Notes under the pieces: model-generated
The model's database searches: none
What the model was told of the DNA's origin: nothing
The model's input: only the letters and a program-made list of their open reading frames with translations
Part shown: one piece after another, positions 16,469 through 25,586 of the stretch
Layout of the letters: each line of letters opens with the position of its first letter
Position numbering within the stretch: position 1 is the first letter of the stretch
NCBI GenBank assembly: GCA_013214965.1
Contig: JABSRU010000006.1
Span: forward strand, 1 to 64,000
Length of the DNA stretch: 64,000 nucleotides
Source: Gammaproteobacteria bacterium
Lineage (GTDB): Bacteria; Pseudomonadota; Gammaproteobacteria; Enterobacterales; Psychrobiaceae
Direction of reading: 5' to 3'
Program-made: the position numbers and the translations under genes

Positions 16469-17359
16469 TTAGGTGGGTCCCAGCAAGGTGGTTAGTACAC
16501 CGGTGAGACTCAATATAATCAGCCCTAATGTTAATTCCATTTTGATCGCCAGTTGCAGTCGACTCAAACCGCCAGCATCGTTTAATTTAGGTACTAACCG
16601 CATTTTATTAAATGCCCCTAAACTTAACATCAGGATGACCAACGTCAGTTTTATCATCAATAACTGACCATAATCCGTAAATAAAGCTTGGTCAATAGAA
16701 CCGAATAACTCAATAACTAACCAACCACCAGCAAAAATTAATCCAGTGATCATCACCACCGCTAATTGGCCAAATTTAATCATGAGCCGCTTCGTCGCCT
16801 CAACATCCAAGCCCTTAGTGATCGTTAATAAGGGAATTAACGATCCTAACCACCACATGGCAGCAATAACATGACTGGTGATAGCGAAACTAGCAACTGA
16901 GTCTAACGCGGTGACATGACCAATTACGCTAAAAGAATAACCCAGTATAATGACGGCGCAGGTACTTATTAGGTAGTAATAGTGCTGATTTTTATGACTA
17001 ACAGATAAAAGAAATGCGCAAACTAGTAACAGTAGTAGTCCTAAACCTCGAATAGCACTTGCTTCACCAACATTAGAAAAAAGTAACATTTGTGCGATTT
17101 CAACATCGAACACACCCGCTAATCCAGTTTCATTAAAAGACCCCACCTGTTGCAAAAATTGCAGTACGGTCATGATTAAACCACCAGCAGCTCCCCACAC
17201 TCCATAACTGGCTAGTTGCTGCGAGGTGATAATATCTTGGTGATTAACGTGTGGTACTAGACGATGACAGCCCAATGCCCCAATACACAAACTTGCCATC
17301 AAATAAAAGCCAATCTTAAAAGTAACCGCGCTAATATCCCATGGCATTAGTTCAATCAT
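16469..17359 (-). CDS. copD: CopD-family copper resistance membrane protein
   Basis: This 296-residue protein has about eight membrane helices. The CopD domain is recognisable in the C-terminal half, with a His in Val-Ile-Ala-Ala-Met-Trp-Trp-Leu-Gly-Ser-Leu, a segment typical of CopD, and an earlier His-Val-Thr-Ala. CopD works with periplasmic CopC in copper handling or import across the inner membrane. The ATG overlaps the copC stop by four bases (ATGA), so translation is probably coupled. It is the last gene of the copper cluster and converges on mutH. Confidence 0.85.
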   Translation of the reverse strand: MIELMPWDISAVTFKIGFYLMASLCIGALGCHRLVPHVNHQDIITSQQLASYGVWGAAGGLIMTVLQFLQQVGSFNETGLAGVFDVEIAQMLLFSNVGEASAIRGLGLLLLLVCAFLLSVSHKNQHYYYLISTCAVIILGYSFSVIGHVTALDSVASFAITSHVIAAMWWLGSLIPLLTITKGLDVEATKRLMIKFGQLAVVMITGLIFAGGWLVIELFGSIDQALFTDYGQLLMIKLTLVILMLSLGAFNKMRLVPKLNDAGGLSRLQLAIKMELTLGLIILSLTGVLTTLLGPT

Positions 17360-17715
17360 TTTTCAGTAATACTGAAATGCGTTTTACCTGTCATTTTATG
17401 GCCATCACTGCCCATTAAGATCCAAGTCAATCGATATGCGCCAACAGGTAACGTAGGAAGACTAATTAAATGCTGTTTGCTTTCATTGCGCAATAATGTG
17501 TCAGGTAAATCGATTTTATTGTTCAATTGATCCAATAAATTTAATTTAACTAATCGGACGGTTTTAGAATATTGAATCGCAAAATATTCCGGTGACACGG
17601 TAAACACTTCACCAGCTTCAGGGCTGACACGTTGGAATAAAGGGTGAGCTGAAACCGATGTGGCAGCCATCATAAAGATTGCTGTTACCACTAAAAAATT
17701 TAATACTTTATTCAT
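17356..17715 (-). CDS. copC: CopC-family periplasmic copper-binding protein
   Basis: The 119-residue protein has a signal peptide of about 23 residues ending Val-Ser-Ala. Cleavage would expose His24 as the N-terminal residue, the usual Cu(II) ligand of CopC. The mature domain has the CopC pattern His-Pro-Leu-Phe at its start and Ser-Asp-Gly-His-Lys-Met-x-Gly near its end, matching the conserved Asp-Gly-His motif. It is followed by copD with an ATGA overlap and preceded by the NTF2-like gene nine bases away. It probably binds periplasmic copper and passes it to CopD. Confidence 0.9.
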   Translation of the reverse strand: MNKVLNFLVVTAIFMMAATSVSAHPLFQRVSPEAGEVFTVSPEYFAIQYSKTVRLVKLNLLDQLNNKIDLPDTLLRNESKQHLISLPTLPVGAYRLTWILMGSDGHKMTGKTHFSITEK

Positions 17716-17724
17716 GATTATTCC

Positions 17725-18177
17725 TTAATTTGACCAATGAATATAATTGATTAACCAAACGCCATTCACTAAATGTAGTGATAAGGATTCTGTACTAATA
17801 AAATCATAGTCTTTATTGTGAAAGTTTCCTTGTATCCGATTTTTACCGACCGAAAATGCCATACTCCCTTGCTCGACAATATGCTGCTCAATCCGGGTAA
17901 CGGTCATACTCTGCATAAATTTGATGTCGGATAGTAAATGTCCTTTGGCATATTCAGCTTTAGATCGTTCGACCCCTTTGCCCTCGAAAATCATCACATT
18001 AGGATCAAGAGCGGCCAATACCGCTTGCTTATCCCCCTTATTGATCCCCTGATGAAATGTCGTAATAACCTTAGCAACGGGTAAATCTAAGCCATTAACT
18101 AAGCTGGGGCTCGGCTCTTTAGCTCCGGCCACGGAACTCAACAATATCATCCCTAGAATCATTGTTTTAGCTATCAT
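17725..18177 (-). CDS. Secreted NTF2-like (DUF4440/SnoaL-type) protein
   Basis: The 150 residues start with a signal peptide (about 1-19, ending Val-Ala-Gly-Ala). An NTF2-like fold follows: an early helix with Phe-His-Gln-Gly-Ile-Asn-Lys-Gly-Asp, then Pro-Asn-Val-Met-Ile-Phe-Glu and a C-terminal Trp-Leu-Ile-Asn-Tyr-Ile-His-Trp-Ser. Proteins of this class are small periplasmic cone-shaped domains of mostly unknown role. Its place inside the copper cluster suggests a periplasmic accessory to metal efflux, which is inference. It overlaps cusA's end by 11 bases and precedes copC by nine, so all three are likely cotranslated. Confidence 0.75.
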   Translation of the reverse strand: MIAKTMILGMILLSSVAGAKEPSPSLVNGLDLPVAKVITTFHQGINKGDKQAVLAALDPNVMIFEGKGVERSKAEYAKGHLLSDIKFMQSMTVTRIEQHIVEQGSMAFSVGKNRIQGNFHNKDYDFISTESLSLHLVNGVWLINYIHWSN

Positions 18178-21100
18178 TATTTTCTCCTCGCATTAATTCC
18201 CACTGCCGCCATAGTAAATAAACAGCAGGTAAGACCAACAATGTTAAAACCACCGCACTTAACATGCCACCGATCATTGGGGCAGCAATGCGACTCATCA
18301 CTTCAGACCCAGTGCCTGTACCATATAAAATCGGTAGCAAACCAACAATAATGGTAATAGCGGTCATCATCACTGGGCGCACACGAAGTCCCGCGCCCGT
18401 TAATACCACTTGTTTAATTTTCTTAATGTCAGGTTGTTGCCCTTGTTCTTGGCATTCATCGAGCATTGCTTGGTATGCCTGATTAAGATAAACCAACATA
18501 ATGACTCCTATTTCAACCGCGACTCCTGCTAAGGCAATAAAGCCCACCCCAACCGCCACCGAGAAATAAAAACCCTCTAAATACATTAGCCAAATACTAC
18601 CAACCATCGCTAGCGGTAACGTAACCACAATCATCGCTACTTCAGCTACTCGACGGAAGTTTAGATAAAGTAAAAAGACAATAATCGCTAACGTTAATGG
18701 CACCACATAAGCTAGTTTAGCTTTGGCTCGCTCCATGTATTCATATTGTCCAGACCAGATAATAGAATAACCAGCAGGTAGTCTAAGTTGTTCATTGACC
18801 ACGGCCTGTGCCTGAGAGACATAGCTGCCAATATCAACGCCTTCAATATCAATATAAACCCAACCATTGAGCCGCGCATTTTCACTTTTTATCCCGGCAG
18901 GGCCGTTTTCAATCACGATATTGGCGACATCGCCCAATGAAATTCGCTGACCTTGCCCAGTAATAATCGGCAGTAAAGCCAATTGTTCAGGAGAATTTCG
19001 ATAGTCTTGGGGATAACGAACATTCACCGGATACCGCTCTAGTCCTTCCACCGTTTCGGTCACATTCATGCCACCAATAGCTGTGGCAACCACCAATTGA
19101 ACATCCGCAATATTTAAACCATAACGAGCCGCTTTCTCCCGCTTAATATCCACTTTAATATAACGGCCACCAACCACTCGCTCAGAATAAACAGAGGCGG
19201 TGCCGGGTACATCACCAAGAATACGTTCTAACTGTTGCCCAATACCTTCAATAACCGTTAATTTAGGGCCTGCAATCTTGATCCCGACCGGCGTTTTAAT
19301 TCCTGTCGCTAACATATCTATGCGCGTTTTTATTGGCATTACCCAAGCATTTGTCACTCCAGGCAACTTCACTAAGGCATCAAGTTCGCGTCGAATACTT
19401 TCACTTGTTACGCCAGAGCGCCATTGATCTTTCGGCTTTAATTGAATAAATGATTCAATCATTGTTAATGGCGCGGGGTCGGTAGCACTGTCCGCTCGGC
19501 CAATTTTACCAAACACCGACAACACTTCTGGTACCGAATAAATCAGCTTATCGGTTTGCTGTAACAATTCCCGTGCCTTACCAATAGAGATCCCCGGATA
19601 AGTGGTCGGCATATACATGATATCGCCCTCATCGAGCGGGGGAATAAACTCACTGCCAATTTTATTAAGCGGCCATAAACCAATCGCCATCACTACCAAT
19701 GCCAACATTAATGTCGTTTTAGGAAAACTTAACACCTTGTTGAGTAATGGCAGGTAAGCTGCCGTTAACAAACGGTTAAGCGGATTTTTATGCTCTGGCA
19801 TCACCTTACCACGAATAAAATAGCCCATTAACACTGGTACTAAGGTAATGGCCAATGCTGCCGATGCCGCCATCGCATAGGTTTTAGTATAGGCTAGCGG
19901 TGAAAACATCCGACCTTCTTGTGCCTCGAGGGTAAATACGGGTACAAAACTCACGGTGATAATCAATAAACTAAAAAATAACGCCGGACCAACTTCCACC
20001 GCTGCTTGCGTGACGATTTGCCAACGGTTTTGATCCGTTAGTGGCGTTCTCTCCATGTGCTTATGCATATTTTCGATCATCACTATCGCGCCATCACTCA
20101 TGGCACCAATCGCAATCGCAATACCTCCCAATGACATAATATTAGCGTTAAGCCCCTGATAATGCATGATAGTAAAAGCGGTTAGTATCCCAATCGGCAG
20201 GCTAATAATAGCCACCAGCGATGAGCGGACATGGAACAAAAAGAGCACACAAACCACCGCGACGACTAAAAATTCTTCTAATAGTTTTTCCCATAAATTG
20301 TCGACCGCGCGTTCAATTAAGCCACTGCGATCGTATACGGTTATGACTTCAACCCCTGGCGGTAAGCCCTTTTTAAGTTGCGCCATTTTTTCTTTAACGC
20401 CATTAATCGTATGTTGTGCATTTTCACCAAAACGCATCACCACAATGCCGCCGACGGTTTCCCCTTCGCCATTAAGATCGGCAATGCCACGGCGCATTTG
20501 CGGACCCACGCCAATATCGGCAATGTCTTTGAGTAATAACGGCACCCCATTATCATTAACACCGAGGGGAATATTACCAATGTCGGTTTGATTTTTTAAA
20601 TAGCCGGTGGCTCTCACCATGTACTCGGCTTCAGCCATCTCAATGACCGAGGCACCTATTTCTTGATTACCACGTTTAATCGCTGTGGTTATTTGGGCCA
20701 ACGGAATCCCAAACGCCCGTAATTTATCGGGATCGACTCTGACCTGGTATTGTTTAACCATGCCGCCGATCGTACTGACCTCCGACACACCAGCGACGGT
20801 TTGTAGTTCGTACTTTAAAAAATAATCTTGTAAACTGCGGAGTTGACTAATGTCGTGCTGACCTGTTTTATCAATGAGAGCATAAATATAGACCCAACCA
20901 ACCCCTGTTGCGTCAGGACCCAGCTCCGGTTTAGCACTCGCCGGCAAACTGGACGCCACTTGACTTAAATACTCCAGTACTCGAGTTCTCGCCCAATAGA
21001 GATCCGTTGACTCGTCAAAAATGACATAGACATAAGAATCACCAAAAAATGAAAATCCTCGGACGGTTTTAGCCCCTGGCACCGACAACATCGCTGTAGT

Positions 21101-21307
21101 CAAAGGATAAGTTACTTGATCTTGCACCACTTGAGGCGCCTGACCTGGGTAACTAGTTTTAATGATGACTTGGACATCAGATAAATCAGGTAGCGCATCG
21201 ACGGGGGTATTCTTTAATGAAAATAAACCAGCACCAATCAATATTAAGCTCGCTAATATCACAAAAAAGCGATTATGGATTGACCAGCGAATGATAGTTG
21301 CAATCAT
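18167..21307 (-). CDS. cusA: CusA/CzcA-family heavy-metal efflux RND pump
   Basis: The 1046-residue inner-membrane RND transporter exports metal ions with proton antiport. It has the usual layout: TM1 at about 14-30, large porter loops, TM2-6 (about 340-540), TM7 near 535-550 and TM8-12 near 870-1035. The relay segment [13 protein letters not shown] in TM4 carries the conserved Asp. The stretch [12 protein letters not shown] matches monovalent-metal (Cu/Ag) pumps of the CusA group rather than CzcA Zn/Co pumps. It lies between cusB (11-base gap) and the NTF2-like gene. Confidence 0.92.
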   Translation of the reverse strand: MIATIIRWSIHNRFFVILASLILIGAGLFSLKNTPVDALPDLSDVQVIIKTSYPGQAPQVVQDQVTYPLTTAMLSVPGAKTVRGFSFFGDSYVYVIFDESTDLYWARTRVLEYLSQVASSLPASAKPELGPDATGVGWVYIYALIDKTGQHDISQLRSLQDYFLKYELQTVAGVSEVSTIGGMVKQYQVRVDPDKLRAFGIPLAQITTAIKRGNQEIGASVIEMAEAEYMVRATGYLKNQTDIGNIPLGVNDNGVPLLLKDIADIGVGPQMRRGIADLNGEGETVGGIVVMRFGENAQHTINGVKEKMAQLKKGLPPGVEVITVYDRSGLIERAVDNLWEKLLEEFLVVAVVCVLFLFHVRSSLVAIISLPIGILTAFTIMHYQGLNANIMSLGGIAIAIGAMSDGAIVMIENMHKHMERTPLTDQNRWQIVTQAAVEVGPALFFSLLIITVSFVPVFTLEAQEGRMFSPLAYTKTYAMAASAALAITLVPVLMGYFIRGKVMPEHKNPLNRLLTAAYLPLLNKVLSFPKTTLMLALVVMAIGLWPLNKIGSEFIPPLDEGDIMYMPTTYPGISIGKARELLQQTDKLIYSVPEVLSVFGKIGRADSATDPAPLTMIESFIQLKPKDQWRSGVTSESIRRELDALVKLPGVTNAWVMPIKTRIDMLATGIKTPVGIKIAGPKLTVIEGIGQQLERILGDVPGTASVYSERVVGGRYIKVDIKREKAARYGLNIADVQLVVATAIGGMNVTETVEGLERYPVNVRYPQDYRNSPEQLALLPIITGQGQRISLGDVANIVIENGPAGIKSENARLNGWVYIDIEGVDIGSYVSQAQAVVNEQLRLPAGYSIIWSGQYEYMERAKAKLAYVVPLTLAIIVFLLYLNFRRVAEVAMIVVTLPLAMVGSIWLMYLEGFYFSVAVGVGFIALAGVAVEIGVIMLVYLNQAYQAMLDECQEQGQQPDIKKIKQVVLTGAGLRVRPVMMTAITIIVGLLPILYGTGTGSEVMSRIAAPMIGGMLSAVVLTLLVLPAVYLLWRQWELMRGENNDS

Positions 21308-21318
21308 GTTAGTCTTCC

Positions 21319-23031
21319 TTAATTATTTGACTGACTAGTGGATTCAATATGGACATTAGAAATGACATATTTATCACCTTGTTTAGTGATTTCCAAATGC
21401 AAACTCAGCCCCCGTGATAACAGCGTCATATCCACTTGTTTGCTGACGATAAAGTCCATTGTCATACTCGGCCATTGCCATTGATCGATCGCAGCATGAG
21501 TCACGGTGATCATTCGATGATCAAGCATTAGTGATTCAATCGTACCACTGGTCCATACCGTATCAGGGATTGACTGTTGAAGTTTTTCGATCACCACTTC
21601 AGTGATCAAATATTGATTATTATCCGCTTGAGTAATTTCAATTTGTTGGGTTGAACCAATCTTCAACAAAGAGATATCAACATCATTCGCCACGATGAAA
21701 TCCATGGTCATAGTCGGCCATTGCCATTGCTCAATCGGCGGATGAGTAATAGTCACCATCCGATGCCCAACTATTAATGATTCAACGACTCCAGTGGTTA
21801 ACACCGACTGTGCTACCACCTGTTGCGGTCCGGTCTGATGATTCATTCTGACAAAATCAGAACTAACACTCGACTCAGAGTCCAATAAGAATTGCGCCGA
21901 GATCACCACAAGATCCTCTAATGCTAAGCCGTCGATAATCTCCATTTGCGTCGCATTACTACGACCTGTTTTGACATTAATTGATTTGAATTTCCCCTGA
22001 CCCAGGGCTAATACTACTCGGCTCGAATTACCCGTTCTGATCACTGCCTCACGAGGCACAATTAATACGTCATCGTCACTAACACTATCAATCACAATCT
22101 GGACGAACATATTAGGCTTGAGTTGGTAATCACCATTGGCAAAGCGCAAGCGTAATTGTACGGTGCGGGTTTTGGGATCGAGGGTTGGATAAATGTAATC
22201 GACCTTACCTTGCCAGCTGCGCCCCGGTAAATAATCTAGGGTCATGCTCACTTTATCTCCCTGTTTCACTAAGGCAGATTGCCGCTCAAACACTTGCGTA
22301 TTAACCCACACTTCATCCAATGAACCAATCGACATCATAGTGGTGCCTGGTTTAACATAAAAACCTTCTCGCACCGCTAAATTATCAATCACCCCAGACT
22401 GTGGTGCATAAATAGTGACATTTTGCTGTACTTGGCGGCTCTTAATTAATTGCTTAATCGCTTGTGGCGGCACGAGTAAAGCCTTAAGTCGGTCTTTAGC
22501 CGCTCTTATTAACCGACGATTATTACGGGCCAACGCCAGCACTAAATCTTCTTGGGCATTGACTAAAGCTGGTGAATAAATATCATAAATTGGCTGGCCT
22601 TTTGTTACCTTTGCTCCTTTATTTTTAACATAAAGTTTGTCAAGCCAACCCGCAACGCGAGGATGAATATGGACTAAATTTTCTTCATCGTATTGGACAT
22701 AACCGACGGTTCGAATTTGATCGCTAAAATTAGTCAGCTCAACCTGAGCCGTACGCACTCCTAAATTGTTAATCACATCAGGTGATATCTTAATAGTCCC
22801 GGGGCTATCGCTGTCATCACCGCCATATACTGGCACTAAGTCCATGCCCATTGGCGACTTTCCAGCTTTGTCACGGCGATAATTAGCATCCATCGGTGCT
22901 ACCCAATACAGAGGCTCTGCTGTTGTTTGTGGTGAAATAGAGGTCGATGAATTAGCCGTAAACCAAGCATAAACACTGATACCACCTGCCGCACCCATCA
23001 TTAATAAGATGGCTGAAAATAATTTATTCAT
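21319..23031 (-). CDS. cusB: CusB-type periplasmic adaptor with two C-terminal CusF-like domains
   Basis: The 570-residue adaptor links the CusA-type pump to the outer-membrane factor. After an N-terminal membrane anchor (about 4-22), a heavy-metal-binding segment near 43-72 keeps the Pro-Met-Gly-Met-Asp-Leu-Val-Pro motif but lacks cysteines. The barrel-sandwich and helical hairpin regions follow (about 80-390). Two tandem CusF-like domains end the protein, from about 412 and 494. Each has the CusF ligand set with exact spacing: His430, Trp438, Met441, Met443, and His512, Trp520, Met523, Met525. CusF is normally a separate chaperone. The gene overlaps cusC by four bases. Confidence 0.92.
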   Translation of the reverse strand: MNKLFSAILLMMGAAGGISVYAWFTANSSTSISPQTTAEPLYWVAPMDANYRRDKAGKSPMGMDLVPVYGGDDSDSPGTIKISPDVINNLGVRTAQVELTNFSDQIRTVGYVQYDEENLVHIHPRVAGWLDKLYVKNKGAKVTKGQPIYDIYSPALVNAQEDLVLALARNNRRLIRAAKDRLKALLVPPQAIKQLIKSRQVQQNVTIYAPQSGVIDNLAVREGFYVKPGTTMMSIGSLDEVWVNTQVFERQSALVKQGDKVSMTLDYLPGRSWQGKVDYIYPTLDPKTRTVQLRLRFANGDYQLKPNMFVQIVIDSVSDDDVLIVPREAVIRTGNSSRVVLALGQGKFKSINVKTGRSNATQMEIIDGLALEDLVVISAQFLLDSESSVSSDFVRMNHQTGPQQVVAQSVLTTGVVESLIVGHRMVTITHPPIEQWQWPTMTMDFIVANDVDISLLKIGSTQQIEITQADNNQYLITEVVIEKLQQSIPDTVWTSGTIESLMLDHRMITVTHAAIDQWQWPSMTMDFIVSKQVDMTLLSRGLSLHLEITKQGDKYVISNVHIESTSQSNN

Positions 23032-24311
23032 GATTTATCTCCTGCAACTTGGTTAAACAAATAAGCAAGTCGACTGGTTAACACTTGTTGTTCAACCGCA
23101 ATTTTTAATCCTGCGATGGTGGTATTCAATTCGCTAATACGCGCACGCATCACTTCCGAGAAGTCACCACTATCGTTCGCATAAGCATTTAAAGCGGCCT
23201 GCGCTTGTTGATGTGTTTGAGGCATTAATTGCCGAGTATATAATTGATGACGTTTTTCAAGCTGAATCAATTGGCTATTTAGGGCCTTTGCTTGGGCAAT
23301 CATTTGTTTTAACAGCAACAACTTTTGAGTTTTAATGGCTTCGGTATTCGCGATAGCAGCCTTCACTTGGTTATCTTGTTTTGCCGCCATATGAAGTGGT
23401 AAGTCAAAAGTCACTGCCACGGAAAATAGATCCGCACGATTTTGGTTGATTGGCGAATCAGCACGATAACCATAACTGGCATTAACGGCCCATTGAGGCT
23501 TATACCCCTGCTTGCTGATAGCAATACCAGTGGCCACCGCTGAAATATTTTTTTCCATCGCCAAGACATTAGGATGACGACTAAAGATTTGCGCTAGCGC
23601 CAATGGCGTAAATTCAGCAACAAATGTAGGTAGAGTTGGTAAATGCTGTGGCCAAGGTAACATCAGCAAATGCTCTGGTAGCCATTGATTCATGAGTTGC
23701 AGCGTATTATTACGCTGTTGGGTTAATTGTACTAACCGATCATCAAGTCGAATCAGTTCCAACTGCGCCCTAATAACATCTTGCTGGCGGGTTTTAGCGA
23801 TAGTTGATGCATAGCTAGATTCAGCAACATCAACCAACTGTTCAAACAGCTGCCGATCTTGTTTAATCAGTGCAATAGTGCGATCGGCTAAGTAAACTCG
23901 CAACCATAATTCACTGATGTTAACTTTCACTTGTGCTTGGCGGTTCAAACGTAATAATGGTTGTTGTTCACTACGCTCAACCAGCTGTTGCTGCACCAGA
24001 AGTAAACTATCACCACGGCCAAATTTTTGCTTAACCCCGACTTTAAATTGCGTCATGCCCTCTTGATTGAACGCAAAACTATCCAGTGGCATATTAACCA
24101 GCCCAATGGAAATCATCGGATCGAATGATGTCGCAGCAGCAACACTTTGTGCCAGCAATGCCTGTTGAGTTTGTCGATTACCAACCAACCAAGGATCGTC
24201 AGCCATCGCGGTATTGGTTGCTTGTTTTAATGATAAGCTTTGTTCAGCAAAAGTATTACTACTAAGCAGGAAGAAAATATAAAAAATAGTTAATTTTTTC
24301 ATCACATTCAC
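23028..24311 (-). CDS. cusC: CusC/TolC-family outer-membrane efflux protein
   Basis: The 427-residue protein has a signal peptide (about 1-22, ending Asn-Thr-Phe-Ala). Two repeats of the outer-membrane efflux protein domain follow, with long amphipathic helices rich in Gln, Leu and Ala. No lipobox cysteine is seen, unlike E. coli CusC, so it may not be lipidated. It would form the trimeric outer-membrane channel of the tripartite pump. The order DUF411-cusC-cusB-cusA, with one- to eleven-base junctions, supports one operon. Confidence 0.87.
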   Translation of the reverse strand: MNVMKKLTIFYIFFLLSSNTFAEQSLSLKQATNTAMADDPWLVGNRQTQQALLAQSVAAATSFDPMISIGLVNMPLDSFAFNQEGMTQFKVGVKQKFGRGDSLLLVQQQLVERSEQQPLLRLNRQAQVKVNISELWLRVYLADRTIALIKQDRQLFEQLVDVAESSYASTIAKTRQQDVIRAQLELIRLDDRLVQLTQQRNNTLQLMNQWLPEHLLMLPWPQHLPTLPTFVAEFTPLALAQIFSRHPNVLAMEKNISAVATGIAISKQGYKPQWAVNASYGYRADSPINQNRADLFSVAVTFDLPLHMAAKQDNQVKAAIANTEAIKTQKLLLLKQMIAQAKALNSQLIQLEKRHQLYTRQLMPQTHQQAQAALNAYANDSGDFSEVMRARISELNTTIAGLKIAVEQQVLTSRLAYLFNQVAGDKS

Positions 24312-24312
24312 C

Positions 24313-24828
24313 TTAAAACTGCTGCTGATAACTCTTTATTTCAGCATATACCACGTGAGAGCCATCACGGTTCAATTGAATGATTTTATACGCTCTAAAT
24401 TTATTGCCATTTTCCATTCCTGGTGAACCAACCACCATGCCCGGCACTGATAAACCAAATGCACCGCTCGGAGTTTTAGCAATAAATTGCTTTATATACT
24501 TAACTGGCACATGCCCTTCAAAAATAAAACCACCGGACAATTTGGTGCGAGGAGTAATCGCGGTATGGCAAGATTGCAAGTTTGGCGCGATGCCTAATTG
24601 TTTTTTCATGCTGTATAAATTATCGGGATGAACCGTTTTAGTGACTAAACCAGATTGATTGGCGTGATCAATCCAACCTTGGCAACAGCCACATTGTGGA
24701 TCTTTGTAAACGGTAAAAAGAGTGTCATTGGCTAGGGTTGCTTTAGTCGGTAAGGACAAAAAAAATATAGCCGTAATAACCGCGACTTTAAGCGCAGTAA
24801 AAATAGAAGATGTCATGAGTGTACCCAT
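24313..24828 (-). CDS. DUF411 secreted metal-associated protein
   Basis: The 171 residues have an N-terminal hydrophobic signal (about 13-33). A DUF411 domain follows, beginning Tyr-Lys-Asp-Pro-Gln-Cys-Gly-Cys-Cys-Gln-Gly-Trp, with a further Cys in Gln-Ser-Cys-His-Thr-Ala and His-Val-Pro in the centre. The family is linked to copper and other metal resistance loci, and the CGCC and CH motifs could bind metal or act in thiol chemistry. The exact role is not known. It is one base from cusC and 48 bases behind the small Cys/Met-rich gene. The start used gives a slightly long leader; Met5 is also possible. Confidence 0.85.
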   Translation of the reverse strand: MGTLMTSSIFTALKVAVITAIFFLSLPTKATLANDTLFTVYKDPQCGCCQGWIDHANQSGLVTKTVHPDNLYSMKKQLGIAPNLQSCHTAITPRTKLSGGFIFEGHVPVKYIKQFIAKTPSGAFGLSVPGMVVGSPGMENGNKFRAYKIIQLNRDGSHVVYAEIKSYQQQF

Positions 24829-24876
24829 ATAATAAAAAGATGTTAGAAGCGGTGTTTCAATAAATAAATCGAGTTA

Positions 24877-25248
24877 TTAGCCAAGCATAGGAGGACGATA
24901 AAGAGAGTGATGAATTGAAATAACCGGCCATTTAACATCAGATAATAATGTTGACATCGGTTGCAGCGTGCTTGAGAAAACAGCATAGGGAATAAAAGCC
25001 AATGAGCAAATTTCATTGCAACAATCACGTTCATCATCACAAGACATCTGGTGAATGTTCATCTGCAACTCATTACAATCGGCCATCATGCTGTGCATAG
25101 CCATTGAGTTAGTGGCTTGCATTTGCATATTATAGGGCATAACAACAGAGGCCATCGCTTGCGTCACGCTAGCAATAAACATCAAAATCATTAATATCCG
25201 TTTCAAAATAAACAAAAAAAGACCACCCGCGACTATTATTACTGACAT
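24877..25248 (-). CDS. Small Met/Cys/His-rich secreted protein, first gene of copper cluster
   Basis: I do not recognise a family with certainty. The 123-residue frame has a hydrophobic N-terminus; a signal peptide would end at about Thr-Gln-Ala-Met-Ala. A mature part rich in Met, Cys and His follows (Met-Gln-Met-Gln, Met-Ala-Met-His-Ser-Met-Met, then clusters Met-Ser-Cys-Asp and Asp-Cys-Cys-Asn-Glu-Ile-Cys). That composition and its place at the head of the copper cluster suggest periplasmic copper binding. The start could be 25248 or the internal Met20, whose signal peptide would be more typical. An 11-bp inverted repeat lies directly upstream. Confidence 0.65.
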   Translation of the reverse strand: MSVIIVAGGLFLFILKRILMILMFIASVTQAMASVVMPYNMQMQATNSMAMHSMMADCNELQMNIHQMSCDDERDCCNEICSLAFIPYAVFSSTLQPMSTLLSDVKWPVISIHHSLYRPPMLG

Positions 25249-25254
25249 CCTAAC

Positions 25255-25291
25255 TTAGTTAATCACTATTTTCAATATGATGATTAACTAA
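25255..25291 (-). promoter_or_regulatory. Inverted repeat upstream of the copper cluster (candidate operator)
   Basis: TTAGTTAATCA (25255-25265) and TGATTAACTAA (25281-25291) form a perfect 11-bp inverted repeat with a 15-bp spacer. It lies seven bases upstream of the first frame of the copper cluster. It could be an operator for a metal-responsive regulator, or an mRNA hairpin. No regulator gene is present in the cluster. Confidence 0.4.
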
Positions 25292-25532
25292 TACCAATCT
25301 GACAAAGTTATTCCCCACTTGTGCAGGTTAAAATTAACGAATAAGACTACCGCGTCCCTTACCTACATCCTGTAGGTACAGTGTTGCTTTCAATCCCAAT
25401 AGTGAGCGAGTTCTCGGCAATAAGCTCCTGCATTGCTCTACTATCGACATCCTTGTCGAAATCAATCAAGCGCCTTGCATTCAGTTATCTTTCCTGCGCA
25501 CAACAAGATCACAAACTTAATCAAATTGGTAT
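25291..25532. repeat. MITE-like element between copper cluster and tesB
   Basis: The 242-bp unit has imperfect 19-bp terminal inverted repeats: ATACCAATCTGACAAAGTT (25291-25309) and the complement of ATACCAATTTGATTAAGTT (25514-25532). Inside are two perfect hairpins, TACCTACA/TGTAGGTA (25360-25378) and TCGACA/TGTCGA (25444-25459). It has no coding capacity. The ends and hairpins look like non-autonomous elements frequent in Alteromonadales. No transposase or clear target duplication is visible. Confidence 0.65.
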
Positions 25533-25586
25533 AAACAAATGTTTAAATCCTGTGTAGAATAGAAAAAAACAAAAAGGACAGTCATT

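Noticed and set aside
24843-25040. 65-codon frame overlapping the Met/Cys-rich gene
   Set aside because: It lies in another frame of the same strand within 24877-25248 and lacks a recognisable product; the longer frame has a signal peptide and metal-ligand pattern.
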